Shown here: piece by piece, positions 17,216 to 27,612 of the stretch
Position numbering within the stretch: position 1 is the first letter of the stretch
Layout: every line of letters begins with the position of its first letter
Origin: Haplomitrium mnioides
Taxonomy: Eukaryota > Marchantiophyta > Haplomitriopsida > Calobryales
Length of the DNA: 27,612 bases
NCBI GenBank assembly: GCA_049999725.1
Contig: JBNGIS010016433.1
Location: 1-27,612, forward strand
Reading direction: 5' to 3'
Notes under the pieces: generated by a model
What the model saw: the letters and a program-made list of their open reading frames with translations, nothing else
What the model was told of the DNA's origin: nothing
Database searches by the model: none
Translations under genes and position numbers: made by a program

Positions 17216-19030
17216 GCATTATCTCCATGTCGTGCATTATCTAATTATCACTTTATTATCACCTCTTTATATTCAGTTCACAAATTAAGAAGTTATTGTG
17301 TTTGATCATGTGCATAGAAGTTTGGTTGCTTTGCATGCAACATTTTTTGTCACCTCCGCCAAAATTTTCCTTGTCAATTTGAGGCCACAAAAAATGGGAT
17401 CACTAGACTCGAACAACTGCATGCATTAGTTGGAAACAATTTGGGAGGGCATGCCCCAATAGTCTGGCTACAAATTCTTTCATCAGACTCAAATTCTCTC
17501 TCCCCTCACCTCACCTCATCAAAATCATGGGGATTCTTTCATGCATCAACTTCTCCCACCTATTATCCATCTCAAGTAGGTGGAGAATATTAGCATATGG
17601 CCAAGGGAGACTCCATAGTACCCTAAACTTGCTTGAATAATTGAAGAAGGAGAGTCTCATATCCTATAGATTTGCCTCAACCTAGCTTATCACCAAGATA
17701 GATCTATTAGAAAGGTACGCATTCGATGTAGTGTCCCAAGCTATGTCTTTGGATCAATTTCTTGGGTATGTCTAGTCATGAGCAAACCCTTTGTTCTAAT
17801 CGAGTTATGTTGATGGATGACTAGAAGCCTTTGCATTGAAGCTTGTCCCATTACCTTGAGTCTTCTGTCATTCAAAAAGAGCAATCATATAGAGAAATTG
17901 AATGTTTGGACGATAGAACTTGTGATGTTGTGGTTGATTCCCATCCAATTTGATAGAATGAGCAACTCAAAAAGAATTGTACACCCTATAATTTGAGGGT
18001 GCCCATGTCAAAAAATGGTGGGCAAATAGTTTGTCTACATAATACATTGGCCTCCTCTCTACTTCCAACCTTATCCCCTCTCCTTACTCTCTCAAAGGCT
18101 TATTCCCGACAATTGATTTAGAGTCCATGAGCTTGATGTACTAATGTTTACTATCAAAATTTTCTATGGGAAATGTAGCATGTTCCATTTTTTGTTTGGT
18201 GTTGTAGTTGTTCACTTAAGGAAGCTTGTGATATAGAATCATAATCACCTCTTTGATCTCCTATTCCTACATTTCCTTCGTGTTCATCTTTGATAAGACT
18301 CTTTATGAGGTCCTAACCATAACTTTGGACCCCAAGAGTCCCACAATGATGAGGTTCCGGCCATAGCTCTAGACCCTAGAGATGGCATAGTAATAGTGAA
18401 GTAGTGGAGCTTTTTTACACTCAACTTGAAACTTGAACCCATGTTGACTCACATCAATAGCAAAGAAACAACATTATATGGGAAGGAGCTACATGGAAAT
18501 GACTAAATGAATTCAAGTCAAGCCTCACAAAGACTAGACTACCCATATCCTCACCTACATTCATATATATTCTGCTTGATCGAAAACTCTGAAGATGATT
18601 GTTGGCTATTTTTCAACTCAAAAAAACACACTCTCCTTGATTAAAAGCTCAAAGGATATTCTCAATATCTTCTCCCCACCCAACATCTTCCTACAACGTA
18701 AATTTTCACTCCCATCCCTTTAATTGAGTAGTCACCCTCTAGAAACAAACTATGTAGTTAGATCAATTGTTAACTGTAGTTGCTAGCTAACATCTTAAAT
18801 AAAACAACATTGAAAAATGATTTCAATTGGTAGGAGCCCAATGAAAAGATGGTGCCTACCTCCCTTTCTTGTTGCTTCACAATGAGTAGTAAGCTACTGA
18901 CTGATTTTGAGATACAAAATGAGCAATTAAAAAGGAAAAAATAGTAACTTGAAGGTATACCAATATTGCAGCTACTCCACCATGATAGGTTGAGCACTAC
19001 ATCCGATCTTGAGATCAGTAACACAATTTC
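17216..19030. other. Spacer without recognisable gene
   Basis: AT-rich, mixed composition, no reading frame with a recognisable domain on either strand. The only structure I see is a 44-bp tandem duplication at 18307-18394, listed separately. Confidence 0.5.
18307..18394. repeat. Two-copy 44-bp tandem repeat
   Basis: GAGGTCCTAACCATAACTTT followed by GGACCCC at 18307 recurs as GAGGTTCCGGCCATAGCTCT followed by AGACCCT at 18351. The copies differ mainly by transitions. Confidence 0.7.
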
Positions 19031-22000
19031 TCAACTTGAAGAATATTCTCACAAAGGTGACTTAAAGAACCTTAAACTACTTGATAAGAAAATGCATTAA
19101 GAAAATGTGTGAGATGAATTAAGAGATGATAGCTGCGTGATATGGGTTTGATTAAAAAGAATGAAGAGTAGTGCTCAAATTGAAGAGATATAAATATTAA
19201 CAAAGAAGAAGCTTACCGAGGAATTGCAATGTTCTGCTACTTCAAGAACATGGAAGCTCAATCAAGTAAAAGATTGTTCTGCGAAGAAGGCAAAAGTTGA
19301 ATAGAGAAGAGACCAATGTGCTGTGTGAAGACAGAATGCATACATCCTACAAAAAAGAAGCTAAGATGCTCAAGCCCGATTGATGAAGAAAGAACCATTC
19401 AAAGAAGGTAGAAGATAAAATCAGCAAGCTCTCTAAGCCTACAAAGAATGCCCATCGATTGAATGCTCTATGAAAAAGTCGATCAAATGCTTTGTAAAGA
19501 CTGCAAAATAGAAACTAGGATGCTCAAGTTCAACTGATGACGAAAGAAGCATTTGTTGAAGGAAGGCAATAAATAAAATCAGCGAGCTCTACAAGCATGC
19601 AAAGAATGCCCTTCAATCAAATGATCTTTGAAGAAATTGATTGAAGAAAACCATATAGGAGAAAATAACCCTCATACATCACAACCCTGGCCATGAAAAC
19701 ATTGCTTTGTCACTGCTCGATAAGGAGTTGCTTGTATGAGATGAATGAAGGGAGGATGGTTGTGCAATATGCATAGGTTTGATTGAAAAGAATGAAAAAC
19801 AATGCTCAAAGCAATGAGACATGAAGATTGGCAAGGATTTTGCTCACTAGATAATTGTAGAGCTTTACTAATTGAAGAAGGAAAATGCTTAATCAAGTCA
19901 AAGAATGTTGCTCAAAGAAGGAAGAAGTTGAATGGGGAGGAGACCAATGTGCTACTTAAAAAGGAAAAATGCATGCATCATGCAAAAAAGAAACTAAGAT
20001 GCTCAAGTTGGTTGATGAAGAAAGCAATAGATAAAATCAACAAGCTCTGCAAACATGTGTTGAATTCCCATTGATCAAATGCTCTATGAAGAAAAAATGC
20101 TCCATGAAGAAACTACAATGCTCAAACCGAGCTGTTGAAGAAAGCATCATCAAAGAAGGCACCAAATAAAATCCACAAGCAACTTTGGGTTTGAGGAAAA
20201 TCCATTTTTCTTATTAATCTTGGATGAGGCCTACATGTGGGGTTTTCTACATTCTTATTGTTGAGGGCCACGTAACTCAAATTGATTTTTAGAAAAAGAG
20301 CAAAATTCATTGAAATAAAATCCACTACATCTTGCTCAAAATTCTTATTTGGTAGCTTAAAGAAGGAAAAATTTAAATCAAGTCAAAGAATGTATGTGAT
20401 GTTTGATAAAGGAAAAGGCAACAATAATGAAGTTGAAGAATATACATGTCCTACAAAAAAAGAAAGGGAGAATCAATTGAATAAGCTCTATAAAGTTGAA
20501 AAATAGAATAGGGAAGACAACAACACAAAATTGAAGTTCAATTAAAAAGAGCCTTGTGAATTGTGTGGAAGGGAGAAACCAATGAAGAGGCTCAAAAGAA
20601 GGAGTTGGTTTTGTAGCTCAATGACTAAAAAATTGCTCCACAAATCTGCATCATACAAGAGAAAAAAAGGTAGAAGATATGGGAAGAAGGAGTTGAAAAA
20701 AAAACACGAGACCTAGGAAGAAGGAATTGAAAAGATACAAAAAAGAGGCTCAAAATAAGTTGAGATAGATACCTATCTATGCGAGATGAAGATGAATCAA
20801 TGTTGGAAGTACAATTGCGCAAAATATGCTTGATTGAAAGACATCTGCAAGGCACCAAAGAAAAGAATGAAGAAATGTGCTCAAAGCAAGAAAACATCAA
20901 GCGCAAAGAAAGAATGAAGAACTGTGCTCAAAATGAGGAGACATCAAGCCAAGTGAAGACATGAAAAATTCTTTTGCTCAACTGGCAATGCTTGATGAAG
21001 GCAAAGACAATAATGATGAAATCAATGAATGCCTATATCTTGCAAAAAAAGAAATGAAGAATAAATCAAAGAATGGAACATAGTAGACAACAGTAAAAAA
21101 TAGAAGTTTGATAAAAAAAAAAACTCTTCAAACTTGTATGAGAAGGAGGAAAAAATGAGCCAATTTTCTATCTTAGCGATTAAAACTTGCTATACATGTA
21201 ACTTAACGAGGAAAAAAGGCTTTGTTGTTAAAATCTGCATCCTGCAAAAACAAAAGACAGCAACTCAAAGAAGAAATCAAAGCTCAAACATGCAATGCTT
21301 GAGTGAAGGCAGTAGAGGCAAGTGTATTGCAAAAGAGAGGTAAAAGAAAAAATCTACAACCAAAAATTCATGTTATTTTGTAGGCGCAACACAAATTTAA
21401 AATGCAGCAAAAAATTTTGGCGATCATGAACAAATGATAAAACATGTCAAAGCAAAAAACAAATGATAATGAATTCTCAAATGAGCAGCAAAAACAAAAA
21501 GAATGCTCATAAGAAGGTGACTTGAAGAGTCTCTAAAAATCAACTTGTGTAAAGAGGGCTTTGCGAACCTGCAAGGAAAAAAAAAGGACCAACACTGTGC
21601 TTCTCGTATAAAAAGTGCCTTGAGAACCTATGTGAAAAGAAGGAATCAAGATTGTTTATTGCTCAATATAGAAGAAAACAAATGTTAGAAAACAAATACT
21701 TGAAGCAACAAGTGACGAGAGCTCAAAGAAGCTTAAAATGTGCTTGATAAGGAATGCTTTGAGCACAAAACATGCTCAATAAACAATAGCTTGAAGCAAA
21801 AACTCACCATAAAGCTAAAGCAAGTTGAATCAGAAAACAAGTGCTTGAAGTAACAGCAAAAAACAAAAAAAAATGCTCATACAATGGTGACTCAAATCAA
21901 TGTTCAATGACTAATGCATATGCAAATTCTTGAAAAAATCAACCAAAAAGGAAAGCCACTCAATAATATGAAAAGGCTCTCAAATTGATGGGAGAAAACG

Positions 22001-22400
22001 ATGCTTTTCTACAAAATTCTTGTAGAAATCAGCAGAATATTTGAAGAATAGCTACACAAAAAATTGACTCTATAGAAAGAGACTTAAAAAAAAGAGATAT
22101 CTTGTATGTCAAAGCAAAAAATTAGAGAACATAACATCAAACAGAATATGAAAATTTGATGATGAAAGTCAAAGCAACAAATAAAATCAAGAAATTTTGA
22201 TGAAGCAAGTCAAAACAGAATCTGCATCAAAAAAGCTAGCCAAATGTTTGTTGTTGAATATAGAAGAAAATATTCAAGTAGGATTGATGACCGAAAGAAG
22301 AAGTCGATGATCGCAACAAATCAATGAAGGTAAGAACAAGAAGAAATTGATGAAGATCAATAGAGCACAACAACAAACACCGCTTCGTCATTTTTTGGTA
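19030..22400. repeat. Purine-rich, repeat-containing tract of unknown origin
   Basis: For over 3 kb the plus strand is dominated by A and G (AAGAA, GATGAAG, AAGCTC, GTGCTCAAA words), with pyrimidines depleted. Recurrent diverged blocks include GATGAAGAAAG, ATAAAATCAGCAAGCTCT, TCAAATGCTC(T)ATGAAGAA and AATCAAGTCAAAGAATG. Short open frames (19802-20074, 20282-20506, 20779-20964, 21134-21343) read as Lys/Glu-rich, coiled-coil-like peptides such as ENKYLKQQVT, with frequent stops. It could be a decayed coiled-coil gene or transposon ORF, or expanded low-complexity DNA. I do not recognise a family. Confidence 0.5.
19107..20017. repeat. Diverged direct repeat, about 285 bp, offset about 628 bp
   Basis: 19107-19390 aligns with 19736-20017. 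Shared landmarks in order are TGAGATGAAT, GGTTTGATT(A/G)AAAAGAATGAA, GGAAAATGCT-like, AAGTTGAAT, GAGACCAATGTGCT, GCAT(A/G)CATC(C/A)T, AACTAAGATGCTCAAG and TTGATGAAGAAAG. The segment between them (to about 19640) has its own relatives at 20017-20160, so a unit of about 0.63 kb was duplicated. Confidence 0.75.
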
Positions 22401-23088
22401 TTACTTCAGCACCGCTTCAACACAAAGACTAGGTTATGTTATAGTAGTAGATAAACCATGCAACTATGAAGAAATACATTTACTTATTGAAACTATTGTT
22501 TGAAATATAATACGATATTTTAACTCCTTCCTTTTATTCTACACGTATGAACCTTGCAACTTTTGCATCGATACTTTATCACTTTTTTTCACTCATCAAA
22601 AACTCTAATTTCATCTTCTTTGATGTACTCATCATGCTTTATTTTCAAAGTGATTGCTTGGTCTTCTAATGGATGAAAAATCGATCACCTTGATTGATCT
22701 TTGAATAGGCTGAAGGTGTTTCAGCCTCGAGAATAAAGTTGCATATTATAAGTCACTTTGCACTAGAAGAAATATATAATTGAGATAGAAGAGTGAAGAA
22801 GAGAGAAACTACTTCCAAATTAGCGAAATAAACTTGTAAGGTAAAGAAATGAATTGCAACTACATCTATAAATATAATTCAAGTTTCTTTGATCTAGTTT
22901 TTTAAACATGTTTTTGTACTAGCATATATGTATGTTAAGTGTTGCACTTCTTTTTTTCTTATAAACTCTTTTAGTTTAGTCTAATCTATCTTGTATAGTT
23001 TTTTGGTTAAATCTATAAACTACAATTTTCGAATCCTTTTACATTTGTTTCATTGTTATTATCATTCTTGTAGATAAAAATAAATCTT
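22401..23088. other. AT-rich spacer upstream of the gag remnant
   Basis: No gene. A block AACTCTTTTAGTTTAGTCTAA at about 22966-22986, followed by TTTTTTGGTTAAATC, vaguely resembles the LTR end and PBS region of element B and could be the rotted LTR/PBS of element D. I could not define an LTR. Confidence 0.3.
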
Positions 23089-24010
23089 ATGAATCTAAAA
23101 GCATCTAAAACGGTGATACAAGCAATGCAACAATTGCTTGCACATCTTTCTTACATAATGGAGTGACAATCACAACTACTAATGCAAGAACTACTCAAAG
23201 AATAAGAGAATCATGCATATTTTCTAAAGCTCAATGCCTATAATGAAAAGACAACTTTGTGATAAGCCAACATATTTTGTTTTGATTATGTTGTGATGAA
23301 AAATGGTTTATGGAGAAGAGAAGAATTTATTTTTTAATGTTTTATGATAAGAAACTAATCCCAAAGTAGCCAACAATTTCTTACTTGACTATAAGTAATA
23401 TCTCAAATCTATAAATAAAAAAGATGTTATGTGAAGAATTCTATTTGATCCAAACCAACTACAATTCATTGCAAAGCCTTAGTGATAGTACTAAATTGAA
23501 CAAACCTACTTTAAAGTTGTTGCTTTCATTGACTCTTAGCTTTAAGAACTTAAAGAATTTCACAACTCACAATTTTAAATTGCTAAGAAAATGAAGCAAA
23601 TCAATACATTGAGAAATTACATTGCATAATTTTAAAATATAATCATGAAAATATTGAATATGGGAGAAGAAGAAATGCTTGAAGGTTTTCTTAAAGACTA
23701 AAGCTTTGCACTATAATGATGAAGTTGACAATAAAAGAGTTGTGTCACATAGAAAAAACCCTGCAAATGGCTGAATGATATGACCTTTTGCTTGCAAATT
23801 CTACTAGATGTGCATACTTTTCTAGCTTTTTGAGCTACAAAAGTTGAAATTATTATATGAACAACCTTCTTGCATCCAATGGTATATAGTTACATAGAAA
23901 TATGTGTGATGCAATAAAGAGCCCTCATCAATAGTGCAAATAAGTGTGTATGTTAGAACAAAGGATATTTTTACTATTATCAACTTGGACATTGCATTGA
24001 AAAATATCTA
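23089..24010 (+). pseudogene. Element D: decayed Ty3/gypsy-type gag with zinc-knuckle remnant
   Basis: ATG 23089 starts a frame with VIQAMQQLLAHLSYIME, matching VVQAMER...LEHLSCLFEE in the gag of element B. Further along, KMKQINTLRNYI (about 23590-23625) matches LKQLGSVRSYD, and IMKILNMGEEEMLEGFLKD (23645-23700) matches IMQILDIREEEALDRFV. A LQMAE..YDLLLANS block at about 23770-23810 matches MRMAKWHDSLLIATE. At 23966-24007 the CX2CX4HX4C spacing of a zinc knuckle is kept as YFYYYQLGHCIEKY, with Tyr at all three Cys positions. Stops and frameshifts are everywhere. No protease or RT follows, so it is truncated. It is a more distant relative of A and B, recognised only by order and pattern. Confidence 0.75.
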
Positions 24011-27000
24011 TGGCAAAAAGGAAGAGTTTTCCACTATAAAAATACAAACTAGATTATTCTACATGTTTTTTGATGATCTGAATACCAAACCCGTCTAGAA
24101 AATCTGATATACCTAGAAATTTTCTTTATTTTGCTACTTTTATTCTTTTTATGAGCAATAGTCCTTACTCATCACATATATCTCATATACACACAACTCT
24201 TAGGTTTTGCCCTATGTTTCAATTACTCTCATAATGCACAAAAACCATGAAAAAAAACTTACAAGTCAACAAAAAAGTTAAATAGTTTGAAAGTACACAA
24301 TACACATACACTCCACATATTATCTAAGATCAAAGCATAGCATGAGCACTCCAATTCAAACTTCCACACTTGGCACCTCTCTCCTTCTTGGAAACTTCCC
24401 AACTCTAGTAAAACCCACCACCTTGAAGATTACTAGGACTAACCCTTCTCTTAGGCAACCCATCACTTGCCTCTTTATAGGCTTAAATTCCCTACAATAT
24501 GTCTTCTTCTCTCAATGCCAAATAATGAAATTTCAATGTCCTTGTTTGTGTTGGTACTTGATGGTCTATTTTATGTTCTTCCTTTTATACATGTAGAAGG
24601 AATAGTATCAAGCACTCCTTGAGCTAAGGTTCAGTATAGGGTGGACTCAACATCAAGACAATTATCCCTCTATGTACACTATAGATCTCAAATCAAAAAG
24701 AGAAATACCATAAATGGATCCAAGTACTTATATTGGCTCATTCATCTTTGACTATGAGAAAGGTGTATTATAACTATAGAGGCAATATGTCTCATCGATG
24801 GTGGTCAGAGAGATCCAATTTAGCTAAAGGTTAAGCTATATAATTCGGTTCAAGTTCTAGCTTAGAGAATGACTATTAAATAAAAATGTATTGGATAGAA
24901 CTATTTGGAAGATCATAGCATGCCTTTTGCAATGTATCCAAAAGATCTATATGGCTATCTGTAATCTCACAGGTAACTAACAGATTCAGATGAGGTCAAT
25001 TGTTGAAAGAAATCAACATTCAATGTGATAGTATGACAACAGTCCAACTTCCTAGCTGGTGGTAGCATCGAATTGACCAATGTTTCAGAAAGGAGAGAGA
25101 AAACTAAACAACATGAGTGATCTCAATACATTCAAGTTGAAAGGCTAACAACTAGCACAAATCTATCCATAAGGAACTACACCAGAGAGAGTAAATCTTG
25201 CTAATATAAACACTTGCTTGCAACTCTAGACCAGTATAATATACAATGAACAACAAATCTAGTATGCAATAGATCAACAAGAGAATCAAATTCATTCATA
25301 AACCATGTTAACCTATAGATTTACAAGGTGTGGGATCAAATAACATGGCTTTATTCCATCTTCTTCAACAAAGAAGAAGATATCAAGTATCTCATTGTTC
25401 AATATCTTCTACATAGTATTCACAACTCAATAACAAAGGTTTTCAATTTCCAGCTCTTGATGAAGATCATACAAAGTCACCCAAGTATCTTGGCAAGAAA
25501 ATTGACACTAGCTTGGACAACCCAATCCCACGGAATAAATCAGAGTGGCATATTTATAATCCAATTTATGTAAGGAGACACAAGAAATATATGCAAGACT
25601 AGAAATCCAAAATTTGTTGACAAAACATATTTACTCACAACATATAGATACAGCTCGGAGAAGTCCAACCCTTGTTGTTGAGATTGGTCACTTCGTTCTT
25701 AACTATTTTCTATCAACTCTAGGCAAAAAAAACTATACAAAATCTATTCTTTTGTTTCTTTTTCTCTAGATTGATCTTTTTTTCCATGGCACTTGTCCAA
25801 AAAAACATAAAAACAAACAAAAAAGGCCTAAGGATACTTCATTAGCAATAAGCCTAACCAAGTCAAAGTTGCTAATCTTTTGAGGGTGATTTCTTAGAAT
25901 GTTTTCCATCTCGGCCATCACCCATGTCATATTCTTCTAGTAAGATCACTCATCTTACTCAAGAAATCCTTTCTCAAACCACCTCAAAGTAGTGAGATTG
26001 TGAAGGAAAGAGGTTTGCAAAAAGCATGCCATTATAGCAAATGTTTTTTTTTTAAAGCTCAATTTTAGTCACAATCCTCCCTTTTATACTTACCATGCAA
26101 AGATTTGGCAATGCAAGCCAATAGATCTGCAAGTAGGTATGTGTTTGTCAACTAAATTGAAACTCAGTTCCATTTTGTCTTATCCAACTTCTCTTATCCA
26201 AATATTTGAGATATGTGGAAAGAAGATGAATGAATATGAATCCAAAATAACTATATCAAAAAATAGATGAATTTGAAACCAAGATAAATCCTTCTTTCTT
26301 AACCAAAACAAGGCTTGGAGTTGCTACATTATTCTATAGCATTTGAATTTGATGGCTGAATCTTTCTTGTTCAAACTAATTGTATTTTAAAGCTTAATTT
26401 CCATAGTTTGAAGTCTTTTTAGATCATTTTTTGGTGAATGTTAGCAATACCTATTTAAAAACAAACTCTAAAGAAAACACGTGACTCTACCTAATTTATT
26501 GTAGCCTTATCCCTTTGCATTTTCCTTGGTGTTACTACTTTATGCTTTGGAGTAACATTTTGACTATTTGACCCTAATTTTTTTGATAATCCTATATATA
26601 ACTTTAAATTACTTGCATTGATAAAGATTTAATGTTTAAGCTTCATGTTCTTTGTTGTTGTTGTTTGTGTTGACAACACCTCTTACTTGAATCTAAGTTG
26701 TATTTCTCAATGTCATTCTAAACTCTATATTTGTGGCTTAAATATTGTCTCCAAAGTCCACACAGTCAGGAAACAAATCATTTATGAAAATTGAAATTAA
26801 AGTAAAAGAATGCTAAACTACATATTCAGCTACGTACATTGGTGTATTTACTAGAATATGGCTTAAGGCATCATCCTTTTCATGTTGCACACACATCTTA
26901 TTTTATTTTTGTTGTTGGAAACAATAGTTACAATACTTATTTGACTTGATGCCATCACTCTTCATTCAAAAACTTCTAATATTATACTTCAAATTCTTGA

Positions 27001-27217
27001 AAGTGGAGTTCTTGTTGTCATTTCTATCATACAAGTTAATGCAAATAAGAAAAGGCATAAAGATTTAAGAAAAATATTCTAGAATCTTAGTATAGAGCTA
27101 GTATATCTATGAGGAAAAGATACATCCCCATAAAGAACAAATATTTTATCATCTCTATTGGGTTTTTTACTATAGAAAACTATATCTTAATAATACAATG
27201 TGTTTATATTTGCCAAT
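24011..27217. other. Long AT-rich spacer without recognisable gene
   Basis: Neither strand shows a reading frame with a recognisable domain. The two longest open stretches (24342-24596 and 25328-25573, plus strand) have no motif and no homologue within the window. There are no tandem arrays or inverted repeats that I can see. It is likely old, eroded repeat sequence. Confidence 0.5.
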
Positions 27218-27612
27218 TGTGAGAGCATAGTTGCTGACAAAAGGTTAAGAAAAAGCTTGAATGAGTTCTTTTTGGCATGGTGGAGTAAGAAGGAAATGGT
27301 AAAGTTTCAGTTTTTGTGTATAAAAATTGTAAAAATGTATATAAGTATATATGATGGAAAACTTTGATATAGTTGGCCAAGGAGAGAAGGCTTGAGTTAT
27401 GAGGAAGTTGATTTCTTTTTCAAGAAATTTAAAAATATATATTTTTGATAAAGCTTATCTATGTGTTGAGGGCCAGCCAGCCCCTAGCTACTTCTATCTA
27501 AAGTGTTGGTGGACAACTTGCCCATGAGCCAGTGGAATTATATTGAAGGAAAATTGTACGTGCCCTAAACTAGGTCCGTCCAGGGGCAAAATTAAGCGGT
27601 GGTCTTATACCC
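27218..27612 (+). mobile_element. Left end of a second family-C element, cut by the window edge
   Basis: It begins TGTGAGAGCATAGTTGC and aligns with 3474-3853 over its whole length. Shared blocks in order are CAAAAGGT, AAG(T/C)TTCAGTTTT, GTATATAAGT, TTGGCCAAGGAGA, GGCCAGCCAGCC, TTGCCCA(A/T)GAGCCAGT, AACTAGGTCCGTCCA, TTAAGCGGTGG and TTATACCC/TTACACCC. It confirms TGTGAG as the true left end of the family. It is AT-richer than the first copy, which suggests older decay. The rest lies outside the window. Confidence 0.88.

Noticed and set aside
24342-25573. Two plus-strand open frames of 84 and 81 codons
   Set aside because: No domain, no conserved neighbour and length expected by chance over 3 kb of spacer.

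Overview
This is a piece of a large, repeat-rich land-plant nuclear genome. The clues are nested chromodomain-type Ty3/gypsy LTR retrotransposons, a GT-AG spliced gene for a small hydrophilic LEA/KIN-like protein, long AT-rich spacers and minisatellites. A gymnosperm or other large-genome vascular plant fits best, but nothing here fixes the species. I see one plausible functional gene and no rRNA, tRNA, CRISPR array or prokaryote-type operon.

Layout. 1-36 is a TA microsatellite. 98-7414 is a decayed Ty3/gypsy element (A) whose PBS, gag and most of protease are deleted. A second LTR element or solo LTR (C, 3474-6641) sits inside it, bounded by a perfect 5-bp target duplication. 7415-8640 is AT-rich with only a decayed reading frame. 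8664-9500 is a minisatellite with a 90-bp core period. About 9560-10775 is a GC-richer island holding the single gene: a promoter with DRE, ABRE/G-box and RY motifs, two coding exons (80 aa) and a poly(A) signal. 11051-11735 is a second minisatellite with a 78-bp period. 12259-17210 is a complete but multiply broken copy (B) of the same chromovirus family as A, with both LTRs, a PBS, gag, protease, RT/RNase H, integrase, a GPY/F module, a chromodomain and a perfect 5-bp target duplication. 17216-19030 is unassigned. 19030-22400 is a purine-rich, repeat-containing tract of unknown origin. 23089-24010 is a decayed gag with a damaged zinc knuckle from a related retroelement (D). 24011-27217 has nothing I can assign. 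27218 to the end is the left end of a second copy of family C.

The window mostly records successive retroelement insertions followed by mutational decay dominated by C-to-T/G-to-A changes, as expected for methylated plant repeats. The stress-type gene is a small island between two minisatellites. I did not find a new multi-gene system. The most interesting items are the C family with its conserved leader block, the repeated transition hits at the same functional codons, the Cys-to-Tyr zinc knuckle in D, and the G-box-bearing minisatellite downstream of a gene whose promoter carries the same motif.
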